Shown: positions 5,671 through 7,680 of the stretch, in pieces
Layout: every line of letters starts with the position of its first letter
Position numbering within the stretch: the first letter of the stretch is position 1
DNA from: ANME-2 cluster archaeon
Lineage (GTDB): Archaea; Halobacteriota; Methanosarcinia; Methanosarcinales; Methanogasteraceae
NCBI GenBank assembly: GCA_003601535.1
Contig: PIXW01000100.1
Location: 1-7,680 of the forward strand
Direction: 5' to 3'
Length of the DNA stretch: 7,680 nucleotides
Program-made: the position numbers and the translations under genes
Notes under the pieces: generated by a model
The model's database searches: none
Seen by the model: the letters and a program-made list of their open reading frames with translations, nothing else
Told to the model about the DNA's origin: nothing

Positions 5671-6306
5671 CTATTGTATCGCAACCGGTGATACCGCCCT
5701 GCGTTTGCATAGCACCTTTGCATTGAGGTTTGGCAGCGTCACCACATCGTTCTTTGCAAGGGTATAATGATGACTGTCCGCACCCATAAAGGTTGGTATG
5801 TCCTTCAGCACGCGGACGATCGTGTAATCATCCAGCACGCCATGACCAGGCACTTCAACATCCTCAATCTGTTCGGCATCGCTAACTTCTTCGACGATTC
5901 TTGCAGGAGTCTCTTCCGGTGTCGGTGGACCCGATTTGCCTGCGAGCATCTCAACGATCTCAGACCAGCCCTGCCTCACAGCAGCAAGCACCGAATGATA
6001 TATGTCGCGCTCAACCGGCGTCATTGCATCCACTTCATACCTGGTGCCATCGATCTCCATCGATATATTGAGGGATGCGAGCTTGACGATCTTTCCAACC
6101 CGCAGTTTGAAGATGCGCTGCAAGCGGTCGCCTGCTGTTTCGAGTTCGTCGGCAAGAAGAGGCGCTTCTCTATCGGACGCTGTCTTCTGCTCCTCTCTGA
6201 GTCCATCGAGATATGCGCGCACGCTCTCGTAGAAGTCTGGCTCGAGTTTCGCAAGCTTCGATCTCTGCTCTCTTGTGAGGATATCGCGCAGTTCTTCAAA
6301 GTCCAT
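5671..6306 (-). CDS. gins51: Archaeal GINS complex protein, Gins51 (Sld5/Psf1) type
   Basis: GINS joins MCM and Cdc45/RecJ-like protein (GAN) in the archaeal replicative helicase. The 211-residue product has the helical A domain first ([16 protein letters not shown] to about residue 115, including the [16 protein letters not shown] helix). Next comes an acidic, Pro/Glu-rich linker (about 125-155), and then the small B domain ([29 protein letters not shown], then [13 protein letters not shown]). The A-then-B order identifies the Gins51 rather than the Gins23 class. It is the first gene of the operon. In other euryarchaea this gene also stands directly before rpl44e. The ATG at 6306 lacks a clear Shine-Dalgarno. 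Confidence 0.9.
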   Translation of the reverse strand: MDFEELRDILTREQRSKLAKLEPDFYESVRAYLDGLREEQKTASDREAPLLADELETAGDRLQRIFKLRVGKIVKLASLNISMEIDGTRYEVDAMTPVERDIYHSVLAAVRQGWSEIVEMLAGKSGPPTPEETPARIVEEVSDAEQIEDVEVPGHGVLDDYTIVRVLKDIPTFMGADSHHYTLAKNDVVTLPNLNAKVLCKRRAVSPVAIQ

Positions 6307-6355
6307 GGATGCATATTCGTGCCAGCGTTATTTCAATCTGGTGGCAGATGCGAAA

Positions 6356-6367
6356 CCTATTTATAGG
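6356..6367. promoter_or_regulatory. Nearly palindromic TATA element between divergent transcripts
   Basis: CCTATTTATAGG differs from a perfect palindrome only in its two central bases. It presents TATAAATA on the - strand and TATTTATA on the + strand. Its centre is about 55 nt from the GINS start and 58 nt from the cytochrome start, so each predicted transcript would have a leader of roughly 30 nt. It is the only good TATA box in the 112-nt intergenic space, so one element may serve both directions. Confidence 0.5.
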
Positions 6368-6406
6368 AATCAGTAGGGTTACATACCGTCTTATGATACT
6401 ATTGAC

Positions 6407-6412
6407 GAGGAG
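6407..6412 (+). promoter_or_regulatory. Ribosome binding site of the cytochrome gene
   Basis: GAGGAG with a 6-nt spacer precedes the ATG at 6419. This strong site fixes the start directly before the signal peptide and argues for a leadered transcript. Confidence 0.7.
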
Positions 6413-6418
6413 CCTACC

Positions 6419-7384
6419 ATGAACAAAAGTCAACTATTTGCCGTGTTGATGCTGGTGACCCTTGGGCTGATCATTGCCTCAATCGTCATCTTTGATTCGA
6501 ATGCGTCAATCGAGATGCAGCAGTGTGGAGGCTGTCACAATCCTGAGTATACACAGAGAATGGCAGGAACCACTACATGGCCTGCTGTTTTCAATGCGAT
6601 CGTTCCTGAGCACAGAGGTGAGCGCGCAAAGCCGTGTTCTGAAGGATATGTGCGAGGCTGCACAAAATCAGGATGCCACGACGGGCTGACATACGAAGGC
6701 CCGACTCATGGAAGCAAGCAGCTGCACAAAGACATGACTGCTTCGGAATGCACACGCTGCCATGTCATGGGCACTGAGCCGATGTATGCGGAGTGCACGA
6801 TGTGCCATGGTGATTACAAGCACGCGAATCCGGTAGAAGGTAACTGCAGGAGTTGTCACCCTGGCCATACCACCGATACCAGTGCTGGCTGTTCGGACTG
6901 CCATGCAAAGGAGTATGCAGAGCTCGAGGAATTCGGTGGAAAGCATGCAGCAAAGGATACCAGTTACGCTGCCTTGCGCCATCGGCTGAGCCCGACAACA
7001 TACAGTTACGAACCGCCGCTGATCGGAGAGGGATGTTATTCATGTCACAAGGAACATGGCGAATCCCTGAATTGTCTGGATTGCCATACAATGGAACATG
7101 GATATGAACTGGCTGATTGTCTGACCTGTCACAATCCACATGCTCCGAGAACGATCAGGTTCGGTGCGATCGTGACCAGCGAACAGTGCATGCTCTGCCA
7201 TAAGGATACCAAGCAGGAGTTCGTCGCACATCCGACCATGCATGCTAAACTGAACTGCACTGACTGTCACATCGAGCACGCCGGGGCAAGGGCATGTACC
7301 GATTGCCATGCAGAGGCACACAAGGACATTGTTGTGGACGTTGACTGTATGACCTGCCACAAGAGCGGGCATGCACCGATATAA
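6419..7384 (+). CDS. Predicted 13-haem c-type cytochrome, exported
   Basis: The 321-residue product is expected to carry electrons outside the cytoplasmic membrane. One hydrophobic N-terminal segment (6-25) after Lys3 acts as a Sec signal or uncleaved anchor, and a possible cleavage site lies after SNA (27-29). Twelve CxxCH motifs start at Cys36, 111, 126, 143, 158, 206, 219, 234, 257, 280, 293 and 310. A thirteenth site, CTKSGCH (81-87), has four residues between its cysteines. Fifteen further histidines, many just downstream of a motif (KEH, MEH, NPH, IEH), could give every haem a second His ligand. Cys73 is the only cysteine not used. No catalytic domain is evident, so a conduit or electron-shuttle role in a methane/alkane-oxidising or metal/sulfur-respiring archaeon is inferred. 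It is monocistronic and divergent from the operon that ends in the haem-synthesis genes ahbAB. Confidence 0.93.
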   Translation: MNKSQLFAVLMLVTLGLIIASIVIFDSNASIEMQQCGGCHNPEYTQRMAGTTTWPAVFNAIVPEHRGERAKPCSEGYVRGCTKSGCHDGLTYEGPTHGSKQLHKDMTASECTRCHVMGTEPMYAECTMCHGDYKHANPVEGNCRSCHPGHTTDTSAGCSDCHAKEYAELEEFGGKHAAKDTSYAALRHRLSPTTYSYEPPLIGEGCYSCHKEHGESLNCLDCHTMEHGYELADCLTCHNPHAPRTIRFGAIVTSEQCMLCHKDTKQEFVAHPTMHAKLNCTDCHIEHAGARACTDCHAEAHKDIVVDVDCMTCHKSGHAPI

Positions 7385-7387
7385 TAA

Positions 7388-7420
7388 TTCCGCCGGATTC
7401 CGGCGGGATTTATATTTTTC
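7388..7420 (+). terminator. GC hairpin and T-rich tail after the cytochrome gene
   Basis: CCGCCGG (7390-7396) and CCGGCGG (7400-7406) pair perfectly around a 3-nt loop. A tail rich in T (7409-7420, with TTTTT) follows. It begins 3 nt after the cytochrome stop, so it should end that transcript. Confidence 0.8.
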
Positions 7421-7453
7421 TTGTCCCGCGGATCGATGCTGGAAGGTCCGTCC

Positions 7454-7660
7454 TCAGTACATGTAAATATCGATCTTCTCTTCCTTTTTCAGTTCCAAAA
7501 TATCCCTGTAAAATTTAGTTTCAGCATACTCCGCCTCAAAAGCGTCTTCCGATCCGCTATCGGCACTCCATCCAGCATTCCCACGAACCTTGCCTCTCTT
7601 TCGATCAGGCGTTCGAATCGCTTCTTCTCGAGGGGCAGAGATTTTTGTTTATATATCTAT
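7454..7660 (-). pseudogene. Broken short coding remnant, unidentified
   Basis: Two minus-strand frames look protein-like in succession but neither has a start codon. The upstream one reads LEKKRFERLIEREARFVGML, then DGVPIADRK. The other reads DAFEAEYAETKFYRDILEL, then KKEEKIDIYMY, and stops at 7454. Joining them needs one frameshift near 7545-7570. A TATA-like TATATAAAC (minus strand, about 7649-7657) lies at the 5' edge, where a start would be expected further upstream. The charged helical character and size would suit an antitoxin-type protein, but I recognise no family. The plus-strand frame here is Leu/Ser-rich and looks like the complement. Confidence 0.25.
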
Positions 7661-7680
7661 CACAGACTGATGATCAATTC

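Noticed and set aside
5767..6366. Long + strand ORF (199 codons) across the GINS region
   Set aside because: It is antisense to the well-supported GINS gene, has no recognisable motif and a composition rich in Cys, Arg and His, as expected of a shadow frame.
6668..7372. Several - strand ORFs inside the cytochrome gene
   Set aside because: Repeated Cys-His codons give open, His/Cys/Met-rich complementary frames. The + strand has thirteen haem motifs, a signal peptide and a ribosome site.
7436..7680. + strand frame open to the window end
   Set aside because: Its Leu/Ser/Phe-rich translation is what the complement of a charged helical protein gives, and it lacks a ribosome site. The - strand reading looks more like protein.
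1..7680. CRISPR array, tRNA or rRNA genes, transposase or insertion-sequence ends
   Set aside because: I looked and saw no regularly spaced repeats, no cloverleaf with T-loop signature, no rRNA-like segment and no transposase motif. The only tandem repeat noticed is the three-copy pentamer in the antitoxin gene.

Overview
The window reads as a piece of a euryarchaeal genome. The evidence is archaeal/eukaryal-type ribosomal proteins (eL42, eS27), aIF2-alpha, Nop10, a GINS replication factor and Bud32, together with TATA-box promoters. The siroheme-decarboxylase pair AhbA/AhbB (the alternative haem pathway), a predicted 13-haem cytochrome c and a fragment of a metallopeptidase-type surface protein suggest a cytochrome-rich anaerobe of the Methanosarcina/ANME/Archaeoglobus side of the Euryarchaeota. 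An ANME-1-like or related methane/alkane-oxidising archaeon would fit, but the lineage is inferred from gene content only.

Left part (1-1650, + strand): the possible tail of an upstream gene, a 65-aa zinc-ribbon protein, and a free-standing Bud32 kinase of the KEOPS tRNA-modification complex. A long intergenic stretch follows, with a TATA box and small inverted repeats. Next come two tiny ORFs, a 74-aa one-helix membrane protein and a 26-aa lipoprotein-signal peptide, and then a hairpin/T-tract terminator.

Middle accessory part (1668-3251): a minus-strand two-gene toxin-antitoxin module (TumE/DUF6516-type toxin with a coiled-coil-like partner), then the 5'-truncated remnant of a large secreted protein on the + strand.

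Right part: a compact minus-strand operon of seven genes reading leftward, GINS - eL42 - eS27 - aIF2alpha - Nop10 - AhbA - AhbB (6306 to 3319), with gaps of at most 19 nt or short overlaps. It couples replication, translation and rRNA pseudouridylation genes with haem synthesis. Divergent from it, behind a nearly palindromic TATA element that could serve both directions, lies the 13-haem cytochrome (6419-7384), closed by a perfect GC hairpin. The haem made through AhbA/AhbB is the cofactor this cytochrome needs in quantity. The last 260 bases hold only a broken minus-strand coding remnant.

Most of the window is ordinary archaeal core genome. The points most worth a second look are the ahbAB extension of the core operon opposite the cytochrome, the cytochrome's CX4CH haem site, the toxin-antitoxin pair next to the truncated surface gene, and the miniature lipoprotein transcript.
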